In this document: positions 1-8,102 of the stretch, piece by piece
Layout of the letters: every line of letters starts with the position of its first letter
Position numbering within the stretch: position 1 is the stretch's first letter
Assembly (NCBI GenBank): GCA_024682075.1
Contig: JAIKZQ010000035.1
Location: 1 to 53,905 of the forward strand
DNA from: Lachnospiraceae bacterium
Lineage (GTDB): Bacteria > Bacillota > Clostridia > Lachnospirales > Lachnospiraceae
Length of the DNA: 53,905 nucleotides
Reading direction: 5' to 3'
Program-made: the position numbers and the translations under genes
The notes under the pieces: model-generated
Seen by the model: the letters and a program-made list of their open reading frames with translations, nothing else
Told to the model about the DNA's origin: nothing
Databases searched by the model: none

Positions 1-140
1 ACTTCGTCAAAGGTCTGGCTCGTTGAGCCTTCCTTTTTGAAGCCGACGGTCGTGACGTTGGCCATATTGTTACTGAGAACGTCCATACGGTTCTGCTCGT
101 TGATCATTCCCGTATAAGCTGTATATAATCCCTTAACCAT
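1..140 (-). CDS. Flagellar basal-body rod/hook protein, N-terminal part
   Basis: This is the first 46 codons of a gene that continues past the left edge. The product begins [12 protein letters not shown] and includes [20 protein letters not shown]. That is the N-terminal signature of the FlgF/FlgG/FlhO/FlhP rod-hook family, whose amphipathic N-terminus packs into the axial structure of the flagellum. The ATG at 138-140 has an AGGAGAGG ribosome binding site just upstream. It lies 61 bp downstream of the mbl/mreB gene and is co-oriented with it. In Bacillus subtilis mbl is followed by flhO and flhP, so FlhO (FlgF-like) is the likely identity. The family call is firm; which paralogue cannot be decided from the fragment. 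Confidence 0.88.
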   Translation of the reverse strand, partial: MVKGLYTAYTGMINEQNRMDVLSNNMANVTTVGFKKEGSTSQTFDE

Positions 141-201
141 AAATCCTCTCCTGAGCTGTCTGCTGTACTTCCGGTCTCAGAGCAAGCCCGGACCAAAAGC
201 T

Positions 202-1200
202 TTACTCGATGGAGCTTCTGAAGGTTGAGATGAACTCGACGTACTTTCCGGTACCGATCGCAACCGCAGTCATGGGATCCTCCGCAGTCATGCAGGTGAT
301 TCCGGTACGGTCGGTGATGAGATCCTCGAGGCCTCTTAAGAGTGAACCGCCTCCGGTAAGAACGATACCGCGGTCTGCGATATCTGCGGAAAGCTCGGGG
401 GGAGTTCTCTCAAGCACGGAGTGGATAGCCTCAACAATGCTGTTGGTGGAATCCTCAAGCGCCTCTTCCATCTCTTCACTTGTAACCTCGATGGATGTGG
501 GAAGTCCCTTTACGATGTGACGTCCCTTTACCTCCATCTTGTCGACTTCAGGTCTTCTGAAGCATGTTCCTATCTTGATCTTGACATCCTCGGCGGTTCT
601 TTCACCGATGCTGAGGCTGTGATTCTTCCTCATGTACTTGACGATCGCGTCGTTGAAATCGTCTCCTGCGACCTTGAGTGATGCACTTTCAACCGCACTT
701 CCGAGAGAAATGACGGCTATGTCGGTCGTGCCGCCGCCGATATCAACGATCATGTTGCCGCAGGGCTTGGAAATGTCTATTCCTGCACCGATAGCTGCAG
801 CAATGGGCTCCTCGATTATGAGAGTCTCTCTTGCACCTACCTGATATGCCGCATCCTCAACAGCCTTCTTCTCGACTTCGGTAACGCCCGAGGGCACACA
901 TACAGCGATCCTGGGCTTTCTGAGAAGTCTGTGTCCGACTGCCTTCTGAACGAAATACTTCATCATCTTCTCGGTGACCTGATAGTCCGAGATGACGCCC
1001 TGCTTGAGTGGTCTGACCGCCACGATATTGGCAGGAGTCCTTCCGAGCATGAGCCTTGCGTCCTCACCGATTGCCTTGACCTTCTTCGTATTCTTGTCTA
1101 TCGCAACGACCGAGGGCTCCTTGAGGACAACGCCCTTTCCTTTTATGTAAACGAGAACCGACGCGGTTCCCAGATCGATTCCGATGTCTAATGCTGCCAT
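202..1200 (-). CDS. mbl: Rod-shape determining actin-like ATPase (Mbl/MreB)
   Basis: The 332-residue product has the usual MreB-family length and actin-fold motifs: the phosphate-1 loop DIGIDLGTASVLVY at the N-terminus, phosphate-2 IVDIGGGTTDIAVISLG near residue 150, and the adenosine loop GIVLTGGGSLLRG near residue 280. MreB-family proteins form membrane-bound filaments that guide lateral wall synthesis by the elongasome. The ATG has a GAAAGGGG ribosome binding site. The flagellar rod gene follows directly, the gene order of B. subtilis mbl-flhO, which favours Mbl over MreB proper (usually beside mreC/mreD). The family is certain; the paralogue assignment rests on context. Confidence 0.93.
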   Translation of the reverse strand: MAALDIGIDLGTASVLVYIKGKGVVLKEPSVVAIDKNTKKVKAIGEDARLMLGRTPANIVAVRPLKQGVISDYQVTEKMMKYFVQKAVGHRLLRKPRIAVCVPSGVTEVEKKAVEDAAYQVGARETLIIEEPIAAAIGAGIDISKPCGNMIVDIGGGTTDIAVISLGSAVESASLKVAGDDFNDAIVKYMRKNHSLSIGERTAEDVKIKIGTCFRRPEVDKMEVKGRHIVKGLPTSIEVTSEEMEEALEDSTNSIVEAIHSVLERTPPELSADIADRGIVLTGGGSLLRGLEDLITDRTGITCMTAEDPMTAVAIGTGKYVEFISTFRSSIE

Positions 1201-1250
1201 TACAAAAACCCCTTTCGGATAAATGCTATAAATTAATGTATAATCAATTC

Positions 1251-1279
1251 ATTATATCCGATTCGGCAGGAAAAATACA
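1251..1279 (-). promoter_or_regulatory. Candidate promoter of mbl
   Basis: On the minus strand a perfect TATAAT (plus 1251-1256) is preceded by 17 nt and TGTATT, a weak -35 (plus 1274-1279). It lies about 50 bp upstream of the mbl ATG. The -10 is good; the -35 is poor. Confidence 0.35.
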
Positions 1280-1290
1280 GTAAAAACATT

Positions 1291-1325
1291 AAAAAATGCA
1301 CGGAAACGAAATCTGCTTCCGTGCA
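1291..1325 (-). terminator. Intrinsic terminator after the first glycosyltransferase gene
   Basis: A perfect 9-bp stem (TGCACGGAA / TTCCGTGCA, arms 1297-1305 and 1317-1325) with an 11-nt loop is followed on the minus strand by six T residues (1291-1296). It sits about 60 bp past the stop of the gene at 1386-2204 and should insulate it from mbl. Confidence 0.85.
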
Positions 1326-1385
1326 TCCTGACTTTTCCATAAAGTAATCCTTACAGGATGTATATCGGACCTTTTTTAGAATAGT

Positions 1386-2204
1386 TTAGGCCCTTTTGTA
1401 TATTTTTTTGACAAGCTTGTTATATGCTCCGGAAAGCGGCCCTGAAGAAAGACTCTTGCGGAGAGGCTGGAGCGTCACGATCATGTAGAGCCTGCAGTAA
1501 AAAAGCTCCCACTTCGTCAGATACATTCCGGTGATCTCTTTGTGTTCCTGTGCGGACCTCTTTATATTCTTCGGAGACTCCGAATATCCGCCGCCCTCAT
1601 ATCTGCAAACAGGTTCCTCCACGTATACGGTGCGGGCACCCGCTTTCAGAACACTCCACAGAAAATGCTCATAATCCGCTCTGATCCTGTATTCAGGCTT
1701 GTAGAGGCGCTTCGTGAAGCAATACCTCGAATAGCATATGGCCTGGTGGCAGGGAATGTTCCTGTAACACACAAGCGGAGTGATCTTTGGTGAAATGTAT
1801 TCAATGTTCTTCGTGAGAGATGAATATCTGCATCCGTAGAGGATGACCGGACTTTTTTCATCCGGCTCGCCGCCCTCCGCGATCTCTTTTGCCGCAGCAT
1901 CCGCAAACCTTGCAAGGACCTTCTCATCATAGAAATGATCGCCGCAGTTCATGAAGATCAGAAAATCGCCCTCAGCATGAGTGATCGCCTGATTCATGCC
2001 GTCGTAGATCCCCGTATCATTCATCTCGAAGATCCTGATGCGTTCATCGCCAAGTGCCCTCACCCTGTCAACGGAACCGTCGGAAGAAAGACCGTCCTTT
2101 ATGACGATCTCAAACTCCACGCCTTCCTGGGAAAGAGCGGACTGCACCGTATCATATAATTTGTCTCCCGCATTCAGGGATACGACTATCACAGAAAATT
2201 TCAT
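1386..2204 (-). CDS. Family 2 glycosyltransferase
   Basis: The 272-residue product starts MKFSVIVVSLNAGDKLYDTV and continues with VIKDGLSSDGSVDRV, the GT-A nucleotide-sugar fold of GT2 enzymes. FLIFMNCGDHFYDEK near residue 90 is in the place of the metal-binding motif, with GD in place of the usual DD/DxD. No membrane segment is evident, so it is probably a cytosolic or peripheral enzyme adding a sugar to a surface glycan. Donor and acceptor cannot be read from sequence. It follows another GT2 gene and uvrA on the same strand and ends at a strong terminator. Confidence 0.87.
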   Translation of the reverse strand: MKFSVIVVSLNAGDKLYDTVQSALSQEGVEFEIVIKDGLSSDGSVDRVRALGDERIRIFEMNDTGIYDGMNQAITHAEGDFLIFMNCGDHFYDEKVLARFADAAAKEIAEGGEPDEKSPVILYGCRYSSLTKNIEYISPKITPLVCYRNIPCHQAICYSRYCFTKRLYKPEYRIRADYEHFLWSVLKAGARTVYVEEPVCRYEGGGYSESPKNIKRSAQEHKEITGMYLTKWELFYCRLYMIVTLQPLRKSLSSGPLSGAYNKLVKKIYKRA

Positions 2205-2299
2205 GTAACGTCACCAATTATCATTCCAAGCCGGCAGGCATCACCGCTTCAGAGGATCACCTTTACTGCAGACACCGGCGTCCGGAAAGAATTCTGCCT

Positions 2300-3097
2300 T
2301 CACAATGACTTTTCGACCTTAATGCCTTCCTTAATGCCCTTGTAGAGCTGCATCTTAGCCTTTTTCGGATCATACTCCCCGGAGTAATCGCGCTTCGTTT
2401 TAAGCAGCCATCTGCATCCCAGAAGCTTTGCGGCTTTTCCGTAAAGGAAATGATACAGTACGCCGCGGTCGAAAAAATACTTGTCCGTATAGCCGTGAAA
2501 CCATGTTGACGGTCTGGGAACCTCCTCGCCGATGCATACGTCTGTCGAAAATATCCTGAGTCCGGCCTTAAGAGAATGCATTAAAAAGAGGGAATCCTCG
2601 CCGTTTGAATACTTTGCGCCTCCGCCGAAAAGAAGGCTGAACCGCACACCGGTCCTTTTGATACCGGTATTTCTCGCTGCGATGCTGTATGCGGGATATC
2701 TTCCGCAGTTGTACCACCTCACGCGCTTAAAGCCTTCGTTCCAGTATGTCTTTCTTTCCTCGCATACCCTGACATTGAACAGGATAAGATCTGCATCCGG
2801 ATGATCAGCGAATTCCTTCAGCACTTTGGCCTCATATCCTTCTTCATAGACGATATCCTCGTCGGAAAAAAGAATGACATCGGCGTCTGATTCCGCGATA
2901 CAGATGTCTCTTGATAAACCGACACCCTTGTCAGATGATTTGATCACCCGCACTCTTCTGCCGTCAAGATCAAACTCCGACCTGGTATTCTCATCTTCCA
3001 TCTGTGACAGGATCACCGCATCCGAGGCGATATTCATTTTTTCCGCAAGTTCCCTTGCATCCTTCTGCACGCACGAAACAAGCAACTCAAACGTCAT
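2300..3097 (-). CDS. Glycosyltransferase family 2-like protein
   Basis: The 265-residue product begins [13 protein letters not shown]. Features are DKGVGLSRDICIAESDADVILFSDEDIVYEEGY around residues 55-85 (GT-A fold with a DED metal-binding motif) and SNGEDSLFLMHSLKAGL near residue 165, the usual ED acceptor/catalytic region. Its ATG overlaps the uvrA stop codon in the sequence TAATG, so it is probably translationally coupled to uvrA although unrelated in function. It likely acts on a surface polysaccharide with the next GT2 gene. Confidence 0.8.
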   Translation of the reverse strand: MTFELLVSCVQKDARELAEKMNIASDAVILSQMEDENTRSEFDLDGRRVRVIKSSDKGVGLSRDICIAESDADVILFSDEDIVYEEGYEAKVLKEFADHPDADLILFNVRVCEERKTYWNEGFKRVRWYNCGRYPAYSIAARNTGIKRTGVRFSLLFGGGAKYSNGEDSLFLMHSLKAGLRIFSTDVCIGEEVPRPSTWFHGYTDKYFFDRGVLYHFLYGKAAKLLGCRWLLKTKRDYSGEYDPKKAKMQLYKGIKEGIKVEKSL

Positions 3098-5949
3098 TAT
3101 TTATTCCTTTTCAGCATCTTCTTAATGTAAAAACCGGTGTAGGATTTCTTTTCCTTCACGATCTCTTCGGGAGTTCCGGTCGCTATCACGGTTCCGCCCC
3201 TGTCTCCGCCTTCGGGGCCCATATCTATAATATAATCCGCACATTTGATCACATCAAGATTATGCTCGATGACGACAACGGTGTTGCCGCCGTCAGCAAG
3301 CCTGTGAAGTATCTCGGTGAGTTTGTGAACATCCGCAAAATGCAGTCCCGTAGTGGGCTCATCAAGAATGTAGATAGTCTTGCCCGTTGCCCTCTTGGAA
3401 AGCTCCGTTGCAAGCTTGATGCGCTGTGCCTCTCCTCCGGACAACTCCGTGGAAGGCTGACCGAGCTTGACATATCCGAGTCCCACATCATAAAGAGTCT
3501 GGATCTTATTCCTGATGGAAGGAATGTTCTCGAAGAACTTAAGAGCCTCTTCAACTCTCATGTCCAGGACATCGAAGATGCTCTTTCCTTTGTACTTCAC
3601 CTCGAGAGTTTCTCTGTTATATCTCTTTCCTCCGCACACTTCGCAGGGTACATACACATCGGGAAGGAAATGCATCTCTATCTTGATGATGCCGTCTCCG
3701 GAACACGCTTCGCATCTGCCGCCCTTGATGTTAAAAGAAAACCTTCCCTTGCTGTAGCCCATGCTTCTCGCATCTTCCGTGGAAGCAAAGAGATCTCTGA
3801 TCATGTCAAAAACGCCGGTATAGGTCGCAGGGTTGGATCTGGGTGTCCTTCCTATGGGACTCTGGTCTATGCATATGACCTTATCGAGTTTCTCGGTTCC
3901 GACTATGCCCTTGCACTTCCCGGGAATGGTATGCGCACGGTTAAGTTTTCTGGCAAGAGTCTTATAAAGGATCTCGTTAACAAGTGAAGACTTTCCGGAA
4001 CCTGACACGCCTGTCACACAGGTAAAGACTCCGAGCGGGAACTTCACATCGATGTTCCCTAGGTTATTCTCTTCAGCTCCCTTTACGGTGAGCCATCCGG
4101 AAGGAGTCCTTCTCGAATCGGGAACAGGAATGAACTTTTTGCCCGAAAGATACTGACCCGTGACAGATTCGGGGCATGCCATTATCTCCTCGGCGGTTCC
4201 CGTCGCAACAACCTCTCCTCCGTGAGAACCCGCACCGGGACCAATGTCCACGATATAATCCGCAGCCATCATCGTATCCTCGTCATGCTCGACGACAATG
4301 AGAGTATTACCGAGGTCGCGCAGGTGCTTAAGGGTTGCCAGAAGCTTGTCATTATCTCTTTGATGCAGGCCAATGCTGGGCTCATCAAGGATATAGCACA
4401 CGCCCACAAGTCCGGATCCAATCTGCGTTGCCAGTCTGATCCTCTGTGCCTCTCCGCCCGACAATGTTCCGGTAGCCCTCGAAAGAGAAAGGTAATCAAG
4501 ACCTACATCCACCAGAAATCCGACACGCGCCTTGATCTCTTTTAAAATCTGTTCGCCGATGAACGCCTGTTGCTTCGTGAGTTCCATGGATTCTATGAAT
4601 GACTTAAGATCGACTATCGACATCTGTGTCATTTCATAGATGTTCTTATCACCAACGGTGACAGCCAGTGATTCTTTCTTCAGTCTTCTGCCGCCGCATT
4701 CCGAGCACGGAGTGATGCGCATGAAGGCTTCATACTCAGCCTTTGCACTCTCAGAGAAAGTCTCCCTGTATCTTCTCTCAACGTTCTTAACAAGCCCTTC
4801 AAACACAGTAGGATACACGCCCGATCCGCGCTGTCCGACATAGTGAACGTCAACGCTGATGCTCGTTCCGAATATGAGAATGTCTTTTATCTTCTGAGGA
4901 TACTTTTCAAAAGGAGTATCGAGACTGAACTTAAACTTCCTGCAAAGTGCCTGAAGAAGGGCGTTTGTAAAACTGCCCTCCTGATTGCATGACTGCCACC
5001 CGTTCACGATGATGGCGCCGTCATTGATCGAAAGCGATGTATCGGGAATCATGAGTTCCCAGTCAAATTCCATCTTGAAACCAAGTCCCGCGCAGACAGG
5101 ACAGGCACCGAAAGGATTATTGAAAGAAAAGCTCCTGGGCTCGACCTCTGCGATGCTCACTCCGCAGTAAGGGCATGCATACGAAGTGCTGAAGGAAAGT
5201 GTCTCCCCTCCGACCACATCGACATTAAGCTGCCCCTCCGCAACCTTAAGGACATTTTCAGCCGAATCGGTAAGCCTTCTCTCGATTCCGGGCTTTATGA
5301 CAAGCCTGTCAACAACGATGTCGATGTTGTGCTTGTCATTCTTCTCCATGGTGATGTCTTCGGAAAGATCGTACATGATCCCGTCGACCCTGACCCTGCC
5401 GTATCCGGCTTTCCTTGCGGATTCTATCACCTTCTCGTGTCTGCCCTTGCGTCCTCTGACAACAGGTGCCATGAGCATGATCTTCGTTCCTTCAGGCAGT
5501 TCCATGATGCGGTCCACAATCTGATCCACGGTCTGTTTTTCGATGGGGCGTCCGCACTCGGGACAATGAGGGATTCCGATCCTTGCATAGAGCAGCCTGA
5601 AGTAATCATAGATCTCGGTGACCGTTCCGACTGTGGATCTGGGATTCTTGTTCGTGGATTTCTGATCGATGGAGATAGCCGGTGAAAGTCCCTCGATGGA
5701 TTCGACATTGGGTTTTTCCATCTGTCCGAGGAACTGTCTTGCATATGAAGAGAGTGACTCCATGTACCTTCGCTGACCCTCGGCATATATCGTCTCAAAA
5801 GCAAGCGAACTCTTGCCGGAGCCCGACACACCCGTCATTACAACAAGAGAATCTCTGGGTATTTCTACCGAGAGATCCTTGAGATTATTTTCCTTAGCTC
5901 CCCTTACGATGATCCTGTTCTTAGGGAGTATCTTAGTTTCTTTCTTCAT
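3097..5949 (-). CDS. uvrA: Excinuclease ABC subunit A
   Basis: The 950-residue product is full-length UvrA, the damage-recognition ATPase of nucleotide excision repair. Both ABC modules are complete: Walker [15 protein letters not shown] near residue 40 and [14 protein letters not shown] near residue 640; signature motifs [12 protein letters not shown] and [12 protein letters not shown]; Walker [16 protein letters not shown] and [15 protein letters not shown]. Zinc-binding CxxC pairs include CPECGRP, CPYCGVS, and CEACSG/CEVCGG. uvrB lies about 7 kb away on the same strand rather than adjacent. A candidate LexA box and promoter lie upstream at 6034-6083. Confidence 0.98.
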   Translation of the reverse strand: MKKETKILPKNRIIVRGAKENNLKDLSVEIPRDSLVVMTGVSGSGKSSLAFETIYAEGQRRYMESLSSYARQFLGQMEKPNVESIEGLSPAISIDQKSTNKNPRSTVGTVTEIYDYFRLLYARIGIPHCPECGRPIEKQTVDQIVDRIMELPEGTKIMLMAPVVRGRKGRHEKVIESARKAGYGRVRVDGIMYDLSEDITMEKNDKHNIDIVVDRLVIKPGIERRLTDSAENVLKVAEGQLNVDVVGGETLSFSTSYACPYCGVSIAEVEPRSFSFNNPFGACPVCAGLGFKMEFDWELMIPDTSLSINDGAIIVNGWQSCNQEGSFTNALLQALCRKFKFSLDTPFEKYPQKIKDILIFGTSISVDVHYVGQRGSGVYPTVFEGLVKNVERRYRETFSESAKAEYEAFMRITPCSECGGRRLKKESLAVTVGDKNIYEMTQMSIVDLKSFIESMELTKQQAFIGEQILKEIKARVGFLVDVGLDYLSLSRATGTLSGGEAQRIRLATQIGSGLVGVCYILDEPSIGLHQRDNDKLLATLKHLRDLGNTLIVVEHDEDTMMAADYIVDIGPGAGSHGGEVVATGTAEEIMACPESVTGQYLSGKKFIPVPDSRRTPSGWLTVKGAEENNLGNIDVKFPLGVFTCVTGVSGSGKSSLVNEILYKTLARKLNRAHTIPGKCKGIVGTEKLDKVICIDQSPIGRTPRSNPATYTGVFDMIRDLFASTEDARSMGYSKGRFSFNIKGGRCEACSGDGIIKIEMHFLPDVYVPCEVCGGKRYNRETLEVKYKGKSIFDVLDMRVEEALKFFENIPSIRNKIQTLYDVGLGYVKLGQPSTELSGGEAQRIKLATELSKRATGKTIYILDEPTTGLHFADVHKLTEILHRLADGGNTVVVIEHNLDVIKCADYIIDMGPEGGDRGGTVIATGTPEEIVKEKKSYTGFYIKKMLKRNK

Positions 5950-6033
5950 GATAAATCTTTTCCATTCACGTGATCGGTACTACAGGGACTACCGGCAGCA
6001 CGCTGTGAAAGCACATTTATGCCGCCACGTGAA

Positions 6034-6083
6034 AGTGTAGCATTTTAACCGGGATATGTCCACTTTTTTCGAACATACGTTTA
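6034..6083 (-). promoter_or_regulatory. Candidate LexA (SOS) box and promoter of uvrA
   Basis: CGAACATACGTTTA at 6070-6083 fits the Gram-positive LexA/DinR consensus CGAACRNRYGTTYC at all specified positions but the last. Just downstream on the minus strand lie TGGACA (plus 6057-6062), 17 nt, then TACACT (plus 6034-6039). uvrA is a classical SOS gene, so the placement makes sense. The box is intact only in its left half (GAAC) and has GTTT on the right. Confidence 0.5.
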
Positions 6084-6133
6084 TATAAATATACTATTTA
6101 CAGTTATTATATGTTTATAGTATATTTGTTTGT

Positions 6134-6267
6134 GCAGGTCATACCTGCTGAAGGCGTTACTAAACGGTAAGCGGAAGTAATAAAAAAAAGAACTAACCGC
6201 CGCCCAAGGTGTTGTTAGTTCTTTTTGCAAAACCCGAGGGTCAACCGTGAACTACGGTAACGCCTTC
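6134..6267. ncRNA. Nested inverted-repeat element; candidate small RNA or MITE
   Basis: An 11-bp perfect inverted repeat (GAAGGCGTTAC 6150-6160 / GTAACGCCTTC 6257-6267) encloses a second pair (ACGGT 6164-6168 / ACCGT 6244-6248) and a 13-bp perfect hairpin (6185-6197 / 6214-6226). The 6-bp hairpin GCAGGT-CAT-ACCTGC (6134-6148) abuts it. On the minus strand the 13-bp hairpin is followed by eight T, a strong intrinsic terminator; on the plus strand by five T. Both flanking genes start away from this region, so it terminates neither. A TTGACA-N17-TAAGAT promoter candidate (plus 6324-6346) could drive a minus-strand RNA of about 130 nt ending here. It could instead be a miniature inverted-repeat element. 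Confidence 0.55.
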
Positions 6268-6291
6268 TTTATGGAAAATAGTATACATCAT
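6241..6291 (-). other. Possible 16-codon leader ORF inside the structured element
   Basis: On the minus strand an ATG at 6289-6291 opens a 16-residue frame, MMYTIFHKEGVTVVHG, ending in TGA at 6241-6243, about 15 bp before the 13-bp terminator hairpin. The arrangement resembles a leader peptide before an attenuator, but there is no run of one amino acid and the GAAGG ribosome binding site is distant (about 11 nt). It may be chance. Confidence 0.2.
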
Positions 6292-6443
6292 GCCGTCAAC
6301 TACCTTCAACTGATAAAATCTTAAAATATTCCTATGCCAATGTCAATACTTATAGTATACTTAATATACTATAAACGCCGGAGAACCTGATCACAAGACC
6401 ATCACAAGCCGATCACAATCACAATTATCACAAGGAGGCTGCA

Positions 6444-6758
6444 ATGAGCGAACAATACGGAGAAATGATAAAGTCATACAGGATCAATCTCGGACTTACC
6501 CAGGGGGAGGTCGCCGAGGAACTCGACGTGACCCCCGGCTACATCAGCAATGTTGAAAACGGACGCACGGCGATGTCCCTAAGGATCCTCATGTACTATG
6601 CGAAGCTCATGGGTGTAACGCTTGATGAACTCGTCGGAAACCTTGAGCCGAAGTATAAAGCGAGTTCCATGGACAATTCACTTTTGAAAGAGATCTCAAA
6701 ACTGGATGAAGCCTCAAAAGAAAAGCTCCTGAAGACCCTGAAGATCTGGAACAGGTGA
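6444..6758 (+). CDS. XRE-family transcriptional regulator
   Basis: This 104-residue protein has a Cro/C1-type helix-turn-helix at residues 8-63 (IKSYRINLGLTQGEVAEELDV, then TPGYISNVENGRTAMSLRIL). A short helical tail, SLLKEISKLDEASKEKLLKTL, probably mediates dimerisation. The ATG has an AAGGAGG ribosome binding site at good spacing. It is one of only three convincing plus-strand genes, divergent from uvrA and separated from it by the structured element and the TATAGTATA boxes. Its stop lies 3 bp from the stop of the convergent gene at 6762. The family is clear; the target is unknown. Confidence 0.88.
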   Translation: MSEQYGEMIKSYRINLGLTQGEVAEELDVTPGYISNVENGRTAMSLRILMYYAKLMGVTLDELVGNLEPKYKASSMDNSLLKEISKLDEASKEKLLKTLKIWNR

Positions 6759-6761
6759 TTC

Positions 6762-8054
6762 TTATCTGTACTTCAAAGACACGAGTGCCCAGTCATCGGA
6801 AATGATCTCATATTCATGGCCGCAGCCCGGGCAGAACTTATTTCTCGTGGCATCATAGCTGAGACCGCATGTCGGACACGATATCCTGGTCATCGAGAAA
6901 TTGAAATTGACAGGCATGTCAACACGCCTCTGAAAGACCGCGGTAAACATCTCATGCTTCATCTTCACCTTTTCTTCCGTGGCATAAAGCACATCGAAGA
7001 ATGCGGTGGTCACGACCGTAACGATCCCGTTTTCTTCGCTGAAGCGCTCAAGGCCCAGAGCACCTCCGTAGTTCAGATCTATGATATCCTTCATTTTCGG
7101 ATCAAGAGCATCTCCTTTATAGAAAAGCAGGTCATTCGCATTCGGTGAATAGATAGCCGTTTTTATCAGTGAGATTGCCTTGCTCGTAAAATATTCAAAC
7201 GAAAACTCGGGATAAAAGCATCTCATCCTGTTTTCGAATTTTCTTCTCGATCCTGCCGTGCCCATTTTTCCACGAGACTGGATCCCTCTGAAAATAAGTC
7301 TGCCGATGAGAAAATAAGCAAACAGGATATATCCCAGTACCAGTCCGGCAAAAGCACTTCCGAGAATAAATGCAATTATCATCCATATCCCGTATGCAAG
7401 CTGATCGTAATTGATGATCAGGTTAAGAATGAAGATGACCGCAGCACAGATTGACACGGATGTAATGACACCCTGTTTGAACTCATCGGTAGTCAGTCCC
7501 GCATCATCAAGGAAAAAGTAAGCCGTCACCTTCGGAAACAGATCGTCCATTTTATATGTGGTGCCACAGTATGGGCATCCGTCCTGAAGCCCTGCAATGG
7601 TCGACACGCCGCCACAGTTGGGACAGCTGAACGTGTCATTATCGGGATGAGAATCCGTGAGCACATCCGTCACAGTCTCATACAGCACGCTCTTCCGGTC
7701 ATCCTTAAAAAGTTTCATGCCATCCTTAGTAACAAACCTTTTAACACCGCATGAACGGAATGCAACAACATTCTCATAATGCTGATCATTCCATCTGCTT
7801 CCTTCGATAAAATCGCTCCTTCCGTCATCCCTTGAATAGACCTGATAATCCATATCAAGTCCCTTCTCACGGATGCGGTCATGCTGCAGCTTCAGGGTAT
7901 ACCTGATGTCATTGTCGGCGAATGTGATATTCTCACCCTTGCTTACGGCAGCCTGAAGCGAGGAAAGAAATTCATTCATTTTCTTATTGGCATTTTTATT
8001 AACAGGAACGATCTTAAAAAGGTTATAGCCCATAGTCTTCTCCGTATGCGTCAT
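6762..8054 (-). CDS. Zinc-ribbon membrane protein with a Tim44-like region
   Basis: The 430-residue product has a zinc ribbon (CPNCGG ... CPYCG) at about residues 145-170, two hydrophobic segments at about 200-260 (SVSICAAVIFILNLII and IIAFILGSAFAGLVLGYILFAY), a soluble domain resembling Tim44-like domains, and a second zinc ribbon at the C-terminus (CPTCGLSYDATRNKFCPGCGHEY). Proteins of this layout are common in Clostridia and uncharacterised. It lies 48 bp downstream of the ABC permease on the same strand and may share its transcript. The zinc ribbons and membrane segments are visible; the Tim44 resemblance is a judgement from the fold pattern. Confidence 0.65.
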   Translation of the reverse strand: MTHTEKTMGYNLFKIVPVNKNANKKMNEFLSSLQAAVSKGENITFADNDIRYTLKLQHDRIREKGLDMDYQVYSRDDGRSDFIEGSRWNDQHYENVVAFRSCGVKRFVTKDGMKLFKDDRKSVLYETVTDVLTDSHPDNDTFSCPNCGGVSTIAGLQDGCPYCGTTYKMDDLFPKVTAYFFLDDAGLTTDEFKQGVITSVSICAAVIFILNLIINYDQLAYGIWMIIAFILGSAFAGLVLGYILFAYFLIGRLIFRGIQSRGKMGTAGSRRKFENRMRCFYPEFSFEYFTSKAISLIKTAIYSPNANDLLFYKGDALDPKMKDIIDLNYGGALGLERFSEENGIVTVVTTAFFDVLYATEEKVKMKHEMFTAVFQRRVDMPVNFNFSMTRISCPTCGLSYDATRNKFCPGCGHEYEIISDDWALVSLKYR

Positions 8055-8102
8055 GGATTGTTTTCACGGGACGGTCATCCGTATATTTTATTATACAGCA
8101 TT

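Larger units (their letters stand above)
6090..6373. promoter_or_regulatory. Five TATAGTATA-type boxes, candidate operators of the XRE regulator
   Basis: The 9-mer TATAGTATA or its complement occurs at 6090-6098 (8/9), 6116-6124 (9/9), 6277-6285 (8/9), 6351-6359 (9/9) and 6365-6373 (9/9, inverted). The last two form a perfect inverted repeat with a 5-bp spacer, 70 bp upstream of the XRE start; the first two form a wider imperfect inverted pair. Regular symmetry next to an HTH gene suggests autoregulation, although the region is AT-rich. Confidence 0.5.

Noticed and set aside
3004..3987. 327-codon plus-strand frame opposite uvrA
   Set aside because: Antisense to conserved uvrA motifs, no ribosome binding site.
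6134..6443. Retron msr/msd or type III toxin-antitoxin repeat region
   Set aside because: No reverse transcriptase or ToxN-like gene is adjacent and there are no tandem repeats, only nested inverted repeats.
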